In this document: in pieces, positions 48,513 to 56,749 of the stretch
Position numbering within the stretch: position 1 is the first letter of the stretch
How the letters are laid out: each line of letters starts with the position of its first letter
Origin: JAHIKV01 sp963733145
GTDB taxonomy: Bacteria; Planctomycetota; Planctomycetia; Pirellulales; Thermoguttaceae
Reading direction: 5' to 3'
Length of the DNA: 64,000 nt
Assembly: GCA_963733145.1 (NCBI GenBank)
Contig: CAVTCJ010000010.1
Coordinates: 30,478-94,477 of the forward strand
Made by a program: the position numbers and the translations under genes
The notes under the pieces: generated by a model
The model's input: only the letters and a program-made list of their open reading frames with translations
Told to the model about the DNA's origin: nothing
The model's database searches: none

Positions 48513-48671
48513 ATGTCTGATTCTACCCATCTTAACTCGACGCCAGCCAGGGATCGCTACCCGTTCTGGCATTCCGTTGTCATCCCAACCGCCCGCGGGC
48601 TCGAACGCTTACTGTGGCGTCTCGCGTGGTTTGGGCTTTTCGTGTTGATTCTGTTTCACAGTCACGCCTGA
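48513..48671 (+). CDS. small membrane peptide (52 aa)
   Basis: A 52-residue open frame with AAGGAA before the ATG and a single C-terminal membrane helix (LLWRLAWFGLFVLILF). The stop overlaps the ribosome binding site of the methyltransferase gene, so they are cotranscribed. Function unknown; phages often encode such peptides. Confidence 0.5.
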   Translation: MSDSTHLNSTPARDRYPFWHSVVIPTARGLERLLWRLAWFGLFVLILFHSHA

Positions 48672-48682
48672 GGAGATCCATC

Positions 48683-50028
48683 GTGAACATCGAAATGCGT
48701 CCTATTACGAGCATCCGCCCCTATGAAAACAACCCCCGCCAGAACGACGCAGCCGTCGATGCCGTGGCCGAGTCAATCCGCCAGTTCGGATTCCGCCAGC
48801 CGATCGTCGTGGACACCGAGGGAGTGATCATCTGCGGGCACACCCGATTCAAGGCTGCCGAAAAGTTGGGGCTGACGGAGATACCCGTCCACGTAGCCAA
48901 AGACCTCACGCCCGAGCAGATCAAGGCGTATCGGATCGCCGACAACAAGACGGCCGAACTGGCGGAATGGGATTACGAGCTTCTGCCGATCGAGCTTTCC
49001 GACTCCAGGGCATGGGCGTCGATCTCGAACTGCTCGGGTTCTCGAAGGACGACCTGGCGAAGCTGCTTGATCCGGGCGTGAAGGACGGGCTGACAAATCC
49101 CGACGAGGTGCCGGAACCGCCGGACGAAGCGATCACCCAACCCGGCGACCTGTGGTTACTCGGCGATCACCGGCTACTGTGCGGAGATAGCAGCAAACCG
49201 CAGGACGTTGACCGGCTTTTGGCAGGCGCCACGATTCACTTGGTCAACACCGATCCACCCTACAACGTCAAGGTCGAGCCCCGCAGCAACAACGCCATCG
49301 CCGCGGGCCTGTCGTCGTTTACCAGTTACCACCAGGCGGCCGACCATCACCACCAGGCGCTCGACTTGGCACGGCATCCGGAAAAATCGAAACCAACCCA
49401 CAAGCAGATGCGGGCCAAGGATCGACCGTTGGAGAACGACTTCGTTTCAGACGAGGCGTTCGAGGAGATGCTGCACGCTTGGTTTGGCAACATGGCCCGG
49501 GTGCTCGAACCGGGACGGTCGTTCTACATCTGGGGCGGCTATGCCAACTGCGGAAACTATCCGCCCGCTTTGAAGGCCAGCAAATTGTACTTTGCCCAGG
49601 CGATTATCTGGGATAAAGAGCACCCGGTGCTGACCCGTAAGGACTTCATGGGCGCGCACGAGTGGTGCTTCTATGGTTGGAAAGAAGGCGCCGGCCACAA
49701 GTTCTTCGGGCCGAATAACGTCACCGACCTGTGGCACGTCAAGAAGATCAACCCCAACAAGATGGTCCACCTGACGGAGAAGCCCGTCGAGTTGGCGGTC
49801 CGTGCCATGCAGTATTCTTCACGAGCGGGAGAGAACATCTTGGATTTGTTCGGGGGGAGCGGGAGCACGATGATCGCCGCCGAGCAGACCGGTCGCAAGG
49901 CGTTCTTGATGGAACTCGATCCGCCTTATTGCGACGTCATCGTCCAACGCTTTGAGAACTTCACAGGGAAGAAGGCCCAGCGAGAGGCGGCTACTATATC
50001 CAGTGAGATCATGGAGGCCGCCGTATGA
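48683..50028 (+). CDS. ParB-like/DNA methyltransferase fusion (frameshifted)
   Basis: About 448 residues. The N-terminal ParB-type nuclease-like domain shows IRPYENNPRQND, IRQFGFRQPIVVD and VIICGHTRFKAAEKLG. The methyltransferase has DLWLLGDHRLLCGDS, motif IV TDPPYN, and the AdoMet motif LDLFGGSGSTMIAAEQTGRK. The target base is N6-adenine or N4-cytosine; sequence alone does not decide. Such fusions are common in phages as orphan methylases that protect or regulate phage DNA. The frame changes -1 near 49005, at IELSD/LQGMGVD. The start is GTG after GGAGATC. Confidence 0.88.
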
Positions 50029-50051
50029 TCGACCTTGGTTCACGGATGGGC

Positions 50052-50300
50052 CTATCGGCAGGACACAACACTTTGCTCGAACGGCGCTGTGGCGGTTGGC
50101 TGTTGGCAGATGACCTTGATGCCTCGCGGCCTTCCCGGTTGCCGTTGGAGCGCGGCGAACCGCTCCAGTTCATCTTCCGCGATGCCGTAGGTGTTGCCGA
50201 CCTTAATCGTCGCGATCCGGCCCAGTTTGCAGAGCAGTCGCACCCGACTGGGGTCCACGTGCAGGATGGTCGCCGCCTCAGTGGTCGAATAATAGCGCAT
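50052..50300 (-). CDS. excisionase-like helix-turn-helix protein
   Basis: An 82-residue protein with a MerR/excisionase-type winged helix: YYSTTEAATILHVDPSRVRL and IATIKVGNTYGIAEDELERF. Last gene of the minus-strand operon, 3 bases after the amidotransferase gene. It could be an excision factor or a repressor for the operon. Confidence 0.7.
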   Translation of the reverse strand: MRYYSTTEAATILHVDPSRVRLLCKLGRIATIKVGNTYGIAEDELERFAALQRQPGRPRGIKVICQQPTATAPFEQSVVSCR

Positions 50301-50303
50301 GGT

Positions 50304-50981
50304 TTACCTCGCGATCGAATAGGCGTCGTGTTGCAGTTCGCCGTCCCGGTAGGTCAGCACGCCGGCGTAGCGGTCCGTGAGCGACATCACCTTGCCCGGC
50401 AAGTCTTCGGGCAGGCTGGCGAAGTAAAATCCGCCGGCCGTCTCGCCGAAGGCGAGCGGGTTGCCACAGCGGACGATCAGCAGCCGGGCCGGCTTCCGCC
50501 ACAATCCCAAGATCGCCAGCCGCCCCCCTTCGGCCACCTCGGCGGCGCGTGCCGCCCGCAACCCCAGGGCGCCGGGAAACCGGGCCATCAACAGGCCCAA
50601 GACCTCGCTGTCGCATTGCGTTCGCATGGTCAGTTGGTATCGTCGCACCAGATGGGCGTGGTTCTGGACCACGCCGTTGTGTACGAACCAGCCGCGACCG
50701 GCCGGATGGGGATGGTTGTTGCGGTTGTCCTCGGGCCGGCCGTGCGTGGCCCAGCGGCAGTGGCCGATCACCACCGTGGCGCCGCGGCATCGGTCCACGT
50801 CGCCCAGGTTGGCCGTCACGGGGCCGGGGCGCTTGTAGGTATGAATCTTCCCGTCGCGGCCGAGCCACGCCAGTCCGAACGCGTGGTGGCCCCGTTGTTG
50901 CGTCACGGCGGCAATCCGCCGCAGGCGGGCCAAATCGGGGCCTTTGCCGTTCTTGGTGATGAATCCGAATACTCCGCACAT
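50304..50981 (-). CDS. class II glutamine amidotransferase
   Basis: A 225-residue stand-alone GATase II (GlmS/PurF N-terminal type) domain that releases ammonia from glutamine. The catalytic Cys is residue 2 (MCGVFGF). RWATHGRP, the NNHPHP and WFVHNGVVQNH segment, and DSEVLGLL are the other family motifs. There is no synthetase domain attached, so the ammonia must go to a partner; the amidoligase two genes upstream in the same operon is the obvious one. This pairing is known in bacteria and phages as a peptide or small-molecule amidation system of largely unknown product. Confidence 0.88.
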   Translation of the reverse strand: MCGVFGFITKNGKGPDLARLRRIAAVTQQRGHHAFGLAWLGRDGKIHTYKRPGPVTANLGDVDRCRGATVVIGHCRWATHGRPEDNRNNHPHPAGRGWFVHNGVVQNHAHLVRRYQLTMRTQCDSEVLGLLMARFPGALGLRAARAAEVAEGGRLAILGLWRKPARLLIVRCGNPLAFGETAGGFYFASLPEDLPGKVMSLTDRYAGVLTYRDGELQHDAYSIAR

Positions 50982-51001
50982 AGTCCTCCGCTCCTTTCTA
51001 G

Positions 51002-51244
51002 TTACAGGGCCTCGTCGCTTTGGTCCGCGCGGTCGGCCTGCCGATTGAGTGCCGCGACGAGCCGCTTGCGGGCCTGGCGAAACAAACAGTTGACTTCGTC
51101 CGCCGCCTCGGCCATCTGCCCCAGCAGACGGTTGATCCGCTCGATCTCTTGCGGCCGCAGTTGGGCTTGTTCGTCGCGATCAAGCGGGTTGCAGGTGAGT
51201 TCCCGCACCGGCTGCATTCGCGTCCATCGAATTCTGTCGCACAT
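51002..51244 (-). CDS. small helical protein between amidoligase and amidotransferase genes (80 aa)
   Basis: Eighty residues from an ATG preceded by GAGGAGAG. The C-terminal two thirds form one long amphipathic helix (EIERINRLLGQMAEAADEVN, FRQARKRLVAALNRQADRAD). No family is recognised. Its place between the amidoligase and GATase II genes makes it a candidate substrate or adaptor for that pathway, which is inference. Confidence 0.6.
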   Translation of the reverse strand: MCDRIRWTRMQPVRELTCNPLDRDEQAQLRPQEIERINRLLGQMAEAADEVNCLFRQARKRLVAALNRQADRADQSDEAL

Positions 51245-51343
51245 GTATGTCTCTCCTCGCATCTGGAGTTGGTGTGGTATGCGCCCGGATGCCTGCGGTT
51301 GGGCAAGCATTTCGGCCAGGCGCCCCTGGCCTCGTCAGCGGGT

Positions 51344-52196
51344 TCAGGGTTGCGAATCGTACTTCTTGGCCAGGCGGCGGAACTCGGCCTTGATCTCGTC
51401 TTGCGGGATGGCGTCCGAAATCCATCCGTACTGTTTGCCGCCGTGAATGCGGGCGTAGCCTTTGCCCCAGGCCAGATACCCGATCAGGCGCTCGGCCTCG
51501 CTCTGGCCGGGGCCGGCCTTCTTCCATCCGCCCGAAAGCGGCTTCGGCGACCAGGTCGGCATCCGCTTCCCGTTGATCGCCCGTTCGACCAAGCCCAGGC
51601 AGACCTGAATCCAGCCGACCACCTTCACCGGGTTGAGCGAGCCGGAGAAGACGCGGAACTCGACCGTGTCCTTCGTCCCGCGGGCGAGGTTCGTCAGGTT
51701 CAAGGCGTGGTAGCGGTTGCGGTCGAGGTTCGGCTTGGCGTCTTTGCCGTTCCCGTATTTGCGGACGCCGCCGCAGAACGTTCCGCGTTCGCGGCTCTTC
51801 GATCCGGTGATCGCGTAGAGGCCCTTCTCGACGTAGGCGACGATCGTCACCAGCCGGGCCAGTGCCTCGCTCGGCAAATCCCGTCGCCAAGACACGTGTA
51901 CGTGCGTTCCGCAGACTGGCGTTGACCCGGTGGCCTTTGGCCTCCAGCGTGCGGAGGACCTCGGCCGCCTGGGCGATGCCCTCTTCGCCGCGAAGGATCG
52001 GGCTTACGATCTCGCATTTGTGTCCGCCGTGGCCGTTGTTGATCGAGCCGTCGGCCTCGGCCTTCCAACCTTCCGGCAGGTACGGCACCTGGATGCCGCG
52101 TCTGTATGGTCCGATCCGCAGGCCGTCGTGGCGGACGGCGCTGTCGGGGGCGATCGTCTCGATCTCGATTCCGAAGGTAAGTTCGTTTGCGTTCAT
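51344..52196 (-). CDS. amidoligase enzyme (frameshifted)
   Basis: About 283 residues of the COG-NH2-ligase-type amidoligase family, an ATP-dependent carboxylate-amine ligase related to glutamine synthetase. Diagnostic are ELTFGIEIETI at the start, the DGSINNGHGGHKCEIVSPIL segment, CGTHVHVSW and VEFRVFSGSLNP. The frame changes +1 at about 51903-51907, inside the CGTHVHV motif, which reads correctly once one base is dropped. The ATG at 52196 follows AAGGGAAC. With GATase II in the same operon it would form amide bonds on a peptide or small metabolite. Confidence 0.85.
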
Positions 52197-52403
52197 CGTT
52201 TGTTCCCTTGTATAGGTGGTTATCAATCCCCTCGTAACAGTGGTAACTGTCGCTCATCCGCGACAATTTGTCCAGCTAATTCCAGAAGTTATAAAGCTAT
52301 ACACTGTGGGGACTTACGGCTCGTTCTTAATGTCAGAAAGGGCGGCTTTTATGATGGGGCGAGATGCCCGCGGAAGCCCCGTAGGCCAGCAGTGGCCGAA
52401 GAG

Positions 52404-52427
52404 AACCCCGGGCGGCAACCCGGGGTT
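52404..52427 (-). terminator. hairpin downstream of the HARE-HTH gene
   Basis: AACCCCGGG, loop CGGCAA, CCCGGGGTT: a perfect 9-bp stem, followed on the minus strand by TTCTCTT. It lies between the HARE-HTH stop and the amidoligase start and may partly separate their transcription. Confidence 0.5.
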
Positions 52428-52451
52428 GGTAGGGAGGGGAAACCGAGCGCG

Positions 52452-52946
52452 TCAGGCGTGGATAAACCGGCCGCGATCGGCCTTGCGGAAGCGGGCATCG
52501 TCGCCCTTTTTTGTTACTTCACGGATGATGGCCGAATAGATCGTGGCATGCGGCGTCTTGCCGCCGGGCGATTTCCAATAGCCCTTCGATTCGGCCGCCT
52601 CGACCATCTCCTTGGCGGACATCGGCTGGCCGGACTCCTCGAGCACCCGGGCCGCGGCGTCCAGGCCGCTTACCCGCTTGGGCTTCTTCTCGCCTTTGGC
52701 CCGTTTGGCCTTGGCCGGTTCTGCCGGCTCGGCGTCCGTGGCCTTGGCCTTGCGTCCCGCCCGTTTCGGAGCGCCCGATTTGCCCCGCAACCGCTGGGCG
52801 CTCTTGATTCGGACCTTCTTGTTAGTGCTAAGGTTGGTGGCTTCCCAGCCGCCGTGGCGGCTCTCCGCGTCGATCCGCACCTCGACCAGCTTGTTGGTCA
52901 CCTTGGCGGTGTAGACGCCGCCGATTTTTACGTCGTTCTTCTTCAT
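52452..52946 (-). CDS. HARE-HTH domain protein with basic linker
   Basis: A 164-residue protein. Residues 1-55 are beta-rich (IGGVYTAKVTNKLVEVRIDA, THE type of small barrel seen in nucleic-acid-binding proteins). Residues about 56-90 are a Lys/Ala-rich linker. The C-terminal winged helix (LDAAARVLEESGQPMSAKEM, GKTPHATIYSAIIREV, RFRKADRGRFI) is the HARE-HTH domain shared with eukaryotic ASXL and HB1 proteins and bacterial restriction factors. Likely a DNA-binding protein sensing or protecting modified DNA; the function in a phage is not established. Confidence 0.75.
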   Translation of the reverse strand: MKKNDVKIGGVYTAKVTNKLVEVRIDAESRHGGWEATNLSTNKKVRIKSAQRLRGKSGAPKRAGRKAKATDAEPAEPAKAKRAKGEKKPKRVSGLDAAARVLEESGQPMSAKEMVEAAESKGYWKSPGGKTPHATIYSAIIREVTKKGDDARFRKADRGRFIHA

Positions 52947-52973
52947 CTCAGTTCTCCTTGGAAAAAACAGGGG

Positions 52974-53171
52974 TTAGTACCGCGAACTTTCAACGATCGT
53001 GACTTGAAACGTTTGGCGGTTGGGCAGCGTGACCACCAACCCGCGGTTGTTGGTCAGCACGCCGGCCTCGCGGAACGTGGTCACTCCTCCGCCGGCCGAG
53101 TCCAGGCGCCGTTCCAGCAGGCGGGCCAGTTTGGTCTCGAATCGTTTCTCGCTCAGGCGTCGCTTTTTCAT
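52974..53171 (-). CDS. small hypothetical protein (65 aa)
   Basis: Sixty-five residues, basic N-terminal helix (RRLSEKRFETKLARLLERRL) then a beta-rich end (GVLTNNRGLVVTLPNRQTFQ). It belongs to the minus-strand operon; no family recognised. Confidence 0.55.
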   Translation of the reverse strand: MKKRRLSEKRFETKLARLLERRLDSAGGGVTTFREAGVLTNNRGLVVTLPNRQTFQVTIVESSRY

Positions 53172-53195
53172 GGTTGCGCTCCGTGGTATCAGGGG

Positions 53196-53549
53196 TTATT
53201 GGTGGTAGACGTGTTCGGCCAGCCCGGCGGCCAGAAAATCCACGATCGCCTGGGCGGTCTTGGTCGTGGGGCGGATGTCCCAACCGCGATCGAAGTTGGC
53301 GGCCACTTGGTGGTCGGCCAGGGATTGCAGCCAGAGCTTCGAGATGCGGCTATCCTCCAATTCGTAGTCGGGACATTCGGCGTGTTCGGGGAAGCAAAGA
53401 GCGTCGAAGCGATGTCCGGCGATGGTCCCCTTCACCCAAATCCCCGCGGCGTGCCGGCGCGATGTTCTCACGATGACCAAATCGTCGCCGATCTCGGTAG
53501 CGTTGGCCTTCGTCCGGTTTCTCGTTTCTCGTTGGCGGTTGGTCGTCAT
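53196..53549 (-). CDS. hypothetical protein, first gene of the minus-strand operon (117 aa)
   Basis: The ATG at 53549 is preceded by AAGGAG, giving 117 residues. The core is DDLVIVRTSRRHAAGIWVKG, RFDALCFPEHAECPDYELED, SRISKLWLQ and WDIRPTTKTAQAIVDFLAAG. This resembles small uncharacterised phage/plasmid proteins with an SRISKLW signature, but I cannot name the family. An upstream in-frame extension lacks a ribosome binding site and was not used. Confidence 0.65.
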   Translation of the reverse strand: MTTNRQRETRNRTKANATEIGDDLVIVRTSRRHAAGIWVKGTIAGHRFDALCFPEHAECPDYELEDSRISKLWLQSLADHQVAANFDRGWDIRPTTKTAQAIVDFLAAGLAEHVYHQ

Positions 53550-53698
53550 CTTGGTTCTCCTTGCGTTGTTCGTGGTGTAATGGGCGCTTGTACACACACA
53601 TATAAGCCATGTTTCCGCCAAAACATCAAGGGGAATCCTCGCCGGATTCGGCATAATTCTGTAATTACCGTGTAATCGTTGGTGGAGATGAATTCGTC
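53550..53698. promoter_or_regulatory. divergent control region between the minus-strand operon and packaging genes
   Basis: About 150 AT-richer bases between divergent genes. They include GTACACACACATATAAG and an AATTCTGTAATTACCGTGTA stretch with partial dyad symmetry. Promoters for both directions are expected here; no specific operator is proven. Confidence 0.4.
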
Positions 53699-53923
53699 AT
53701 GGCCGAGAGTAACGCTGAAGGACGGCAACCAAGCGGGCTGAACCCCCAGGCCTTACGGTTGGAGGACGCGGCCCGCGTTCTTTCCGCCGCCAGCGCTGGG
53801 CAAGTAACTCTGGAAATGATTCAGGCGGATGTCGCCCACGGCGCACCAACCAACGCCGATCGAACGTTGAACCTGGTCCACTACGCTGCATGGTTAGTAA
53901 AGGAGATGAGTGGTGGCGATTGA
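53699..53923 (+). CDS. small protein upstream of terminase (74 aa)
   Basis: Seventy-four residues with LRLEDAARVLSAASAGQVTL and RTLNLVHYAAWLVKEM. The same layout occurs at the N-terminus of the next protein (PTELVRLLNSTPLGEVIGER ... HVDLFRYVAWLVQ). It occupies the small-terminase position and could bind DNA for packaging. The end overlaps the terminase start. Confidence 0.6.
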   Translation: MAESNAEGRQPSGLNPQALRLEDAARVLSAASAGQVTLEMIQADVAHGAPTNADRTLNLVHYAAWLVKEMSGGD

Positions 53924-56177
53924 TCCGAGACAACTCAAACCGACCGAACTGGTCCGCCTGCTGAACTCAACGCCACTGGGCGAGGTAATCGGCGAGCGGC
54001 AGTTGCTGCGTCATCGCTCTCGGGCTGGATTCCGCATCGGTGACGATCGCCACGTCGACCTCTTCCGTTACGTGGCATGGCTGGTGCAGGTCCGCCACGA
54101 ACCCAGGCCGGAGCGCGAGGGCGATCCTTATGAAGCCCTGAAAGATCGTGCCCGGGCACGTAATGCCGCGCTGTCCCTGGCCGGGCGTGACATCGGTGAA
54201 CTGCCGGTCGTGGTCAACCCCGAGCGCAAAGCACGGGCGGAAAGCGACTTCCGCTTCTTTTGCGAAGCCTACTTCCCCTTCACGTTTCACCTGGCTTGGT
54301 CGCCCGACCACCTGAAGGTCATTGCCAAGATCGAAAAGGCCGTGCAGCACGGCGGGCTGTTTGCGATGGCCATGCCTCGCGGATCGGGAAAAACCTCAAT
54401 ATGTGAATGCGCCTGTATCTGGGCGGTGCTCTACGGCCACCGCGACTTCGTCTGCCTGATCGGCAGCGACGAGGGGCACGCGATGGACATGCTCGAATCG
54501 ATCAAAACCGAACTGGACGGGAACGACCTGCTCTTGGAGGATTTTCCCGAGGTGGTCTATCCGATCCAGTGCCTCGACGGGATCGCCAACCGTTGTAATG
54601 GGCAACTCTACAATGAAGACCGCACTCACATCGGCTGGACCGCCCGCGAGGTCGTGCTGCCGACGATCCCCGATAGCAAGGCAGCGGGCGCCATCATCAA
54701 GGTTGCTGGCATCACCGGCCGCATCCGCGGCATGAAGTTCAAGCGGGCCGACGGCCACTCGGTCCGTCCGTCATTGGTTGTGCTGGACGATCCGCAGACT
54801 GACGAATCTGCTCGGAGCATTTCACAGTGCGCCACGCGGGAGAGCATCCTGGCCGGTGCCGTGCTGGGGCTGGCCGGCCCAGGCAAGAAGATCGCCGGCG
54901 TGATGCCTTGCACCGTTATTCGCCCCGAGGACATGGCCGACCGGATTCTTGACCGCAACAAGCATCCGCAGTGGCAAGGGGAGCGGACCAAAATGGTCTA
55001 CTCCTTCCCGACCAATGAGAGCCTATGGACCAAGTACGCCGAAATCAGAGCGGACAGTCTGCGGGCCGAACGTGGCCTAGCCGACGCCACCGAGTTTTAC
55101 GGGCAGCACCGTGAGGAAATGGATGTTGGAGCGTCGATCGCCTGGCCTGAACGGTTCAACCACGATGAACTTTCGGCCATCCAGCACGCCATGAACCTGC
55201 GGCTGCAAGACGAACGGGCATTTTGCGCTGAATACCAGAATGAGCCGTTGCCCGAGGAAACGCCTCAGGAAGACGAACTGTCGGCCGACCAGGTGGCGGC
55301 CAAGACAAATCGCCTGAAGAGTGCAGATGTGCCGGTCGGCTGCAACCATCTGACGATGTTCGTGGACGTGCATGGGGCGCTCTTGTTCTATGTTGTGGCG
55401 GCTTGGGAGGACGATTTCACCGGCTTCGTGATCGACTACGGAGCCTATCCGGATCAGCGGCGGCCCTACTTCACGCTCCGTGACGCCCGGCCAACTCTGT
55501 CCCAGGTTGCCAATGGCGCCGGTCTTGAAGGATCGATCTACGCGGGGCTGGAGGAACTCACCAATCGTTGCCTCGGCCAAGAATGGCATCGCGACGATGG
55601 CGCGAACATGCGGATCGAGCGTTGTCTGATCGACGCCAACTGGGGCTCATCGACGGACGTCGTCTACCAGTTCTGCCGTCAAAGCGCCCATTCGGCATTG
55701 CTCTTGCCCAGTCACGGGCGGTTCGTTGGTGCATCGAGCGTGCCATTCTCCGAATACAAGCGGAAACTTGGCGACCGCGTGGGGCTCAACTGGCGGATTC
55801 CCAACGTCCAAGGCAAGCGGGCAGTCCGCCACGTCGTCTTCGACACCAACTACTGGAAGTCGTTCACCCACGCCCGGCTGTCGGTCTCGATGGGTGATCG
55901 CGGCTGCCTCTCCCTGTTCGGCGACAACCCGACTCTCCACCGCCTTATCGCCGAACACATCACGGCCGAGTACCGCGTGAAGACCGAGGGCCGCGGCCGT
56001 ACAGTGGACGAATGGAAGATGCGGGCCGCAGCAGTGGACAACCACTGGCTGGACTGTTTGGTGGGTTCGGCGGTGGCAGCGTCGATCCAGGGGGCGATAT
56101 TGCCAGGTACGGATGCCAAGGCGGCCCCAAAGCGTCCGCGGATGAAGCTGTCCGAACTGCAGCAGAGGAACCGCTAA
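53910..56177 (+). CDS. terminase large subunit
   Basis: A 755-residue packaging motor. An N-terminal helical domain resembles the preceding small protein. The ATPase has Walker A MPRGSGKTSICECA (about residues 155-168) and Walker B SLVVLDDPQTDE. The nuclease part has MFVDVHGALLFYVVAAWEDD and RCLIDANWGSSTDVVYQFCR, acidic residues expected of the RNase H-like fold. GTG starts at 53910 and 53913 are both possible after AAGGAG; 53913 has the better spacing. It is the first large gene of the structural operon. Confidence 0.92.
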   Translation: MVAIDPRQLKPTELVRLLNSTPLGEVIGERQLLRHRSRAGFRIGDDRHVDLFRYVAWLVQVRHEPRPEREGDPYEALKDRARARNAALSLAGRDIGELPVVVNPERKARAESDFRFFCEAYFPFTFHLAWSPDHLKVIAKIEKAVQHGGLFAMAMPRGSGKTSICECACIWAVLYGHRDFVCLIGSDEGHAMDMLESIKTELDGNDLLLEDFPEVVYPIQCLDGIANRCNGQLYNEDRTHIGWTAREVVLPTIPDSKAAGAIIKVAGITGRIRGMKFKRADGHSVRPSLVVLDDPQTDESARSISQCATRESILAGAVLGLAGPGKKIAGVMPCTVIRPEDMADRILDRNKHPQWQGERTKMVYSFPTNESLWTKYAEIRADSLRAERGLADATEFYGQHREEMDVGASIAWPERFNHDELSAIQHAMNLRLQDERAFCAEYQNEPLPEETPQEDELSADQVAAKTNRLKSADVPVGCNHLTMFVDVHGALLFYVVAAWEDDFTGFVIDYGAYPDQRRPYFTLRDARPTLSQVANGAGLEGSIYAGLEELTNRCLGQEWHRDDGANMRIERCLIDANWGSSTDVVYQFCRQSAHSALLLPSHGRFVGASSVPFSEYKRKLGDRVGLNWRIPNVQGKRAVRHVVFDTNYWKSFTHARLSVSMGDRGCLSLFGDNPTLHRLIAEHITAEYRVKTEGRGRTVDEWKMRAAAVDNHWLDCLVGSAVAASIQGAILPGTDAKAAPKRPRMKLSELQQRNR

Positions 56178-56360
56178 ATGGCCGGTGACCAGCCCAAGAC
56201 GGAAACAGGCACGCACGCTGGTGGGATCGAATGCCCACGGTGCGGGTGCCGGCATCATTACGTCCTCTACACCCGACAACGCCTGAAGAAGATCCTGCGG
56301 GTGCGGGAGTGCCGCCATTGCGGCCGCAGGATCAAGACCTACGAACAGGCATCTGGGTAG
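56178..56360 (+). CDS. zinc-ribbon protein (60 aa)
   Basis: Sixty residues with two CxxC pairs: CPRCGCRHHYVLY and CRHCGRRIKTYE. The arrangement resembles the Ogr/Delta or NrdR-type zinc ribbon of phage transcription factors. It begins right after the terminase stop. A role in late-gene control or packaging is inference. Confidence 0.7.
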   Translation: MAGDQPKTETGTHAGGIECPRCGCRHHYVLYTRQRLKKILRVRECRHCGRRIKTYEQASG

Positions 56361-56481
56361 TAAGAAACCGGCGACGTATGCCCCCAATCCATCCACAAAC
56401 TGTGCCATCAGAGGTCCGAAGTTACACATCTGTACTTTTCTTTGGTTTTTCTGGACTAATCTCCGACAAATCGAGCCTTGG

Positions 56482-56505
56482 CCGGGTAGGTCAACAGATA
56501 GGGAG
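56482..56505. repeat. tRNA-D-arm-like motif, copy C
   Basis: CCGGGTAGGTCAACAGATAG followed by GGAG, third copy of the motif at 37667 and 45015. A partial pairing CAACAG with CTGTTG (about 56521) is possible. The next gene starts at 56538 without a clear ribosome binding site. Confidence 0.65.
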
Positions 56506-56537
56506 ACCACATTCTGCCCTAACTGTTGGACTGACCG

Positions 56538-56735
56538 ATGGCTGACGACCTGGAAACCACGATCCGCGACAACGCTCAGGGGCCGGCAAAAGCCTCGGGT
56601 GATGCGGGGAGTATGGAGCAGCACAGTCTGCCCGACCAGATTGCGGCCGATCGGTATCTGGAAAGCAAGAAGGCGGCTCGGCGGAAGGGGCTGGGGATCG
56701 GACTGAAGAAACTGGTGCCGCCGGGAACGGACTGA
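56538..56735 (+). CDS. small phage protein before the portal gene (65 aa)
   Basis: Sixty-five residues, acidic first half then a Lys/Arg/Gly-rich end (ESKKAARRKGLGIGLKKL). It sits where small head-tail joining (gpW-like) proteins often lie, but the sequence does not prove that. Function unknown. Confidence 0.55.
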   Translation: MADDLETTIRDNAQGPAKASGDAGSMEQHSLPDQIAADRYLESKKAARRKGLGIGLKKLVPPGTD

Positions 56736-56749
56736 GAGGTGAAGGACGC

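Noticed and set aside
48197..48520. A 107-residue open frame in the gap before the 52-residue peptide gene
   Set aside because: It overlaps the start of the 52-residue gene, has no ribosome binding site, and its composition follows short GTGTAC/CACGTG palindromes.
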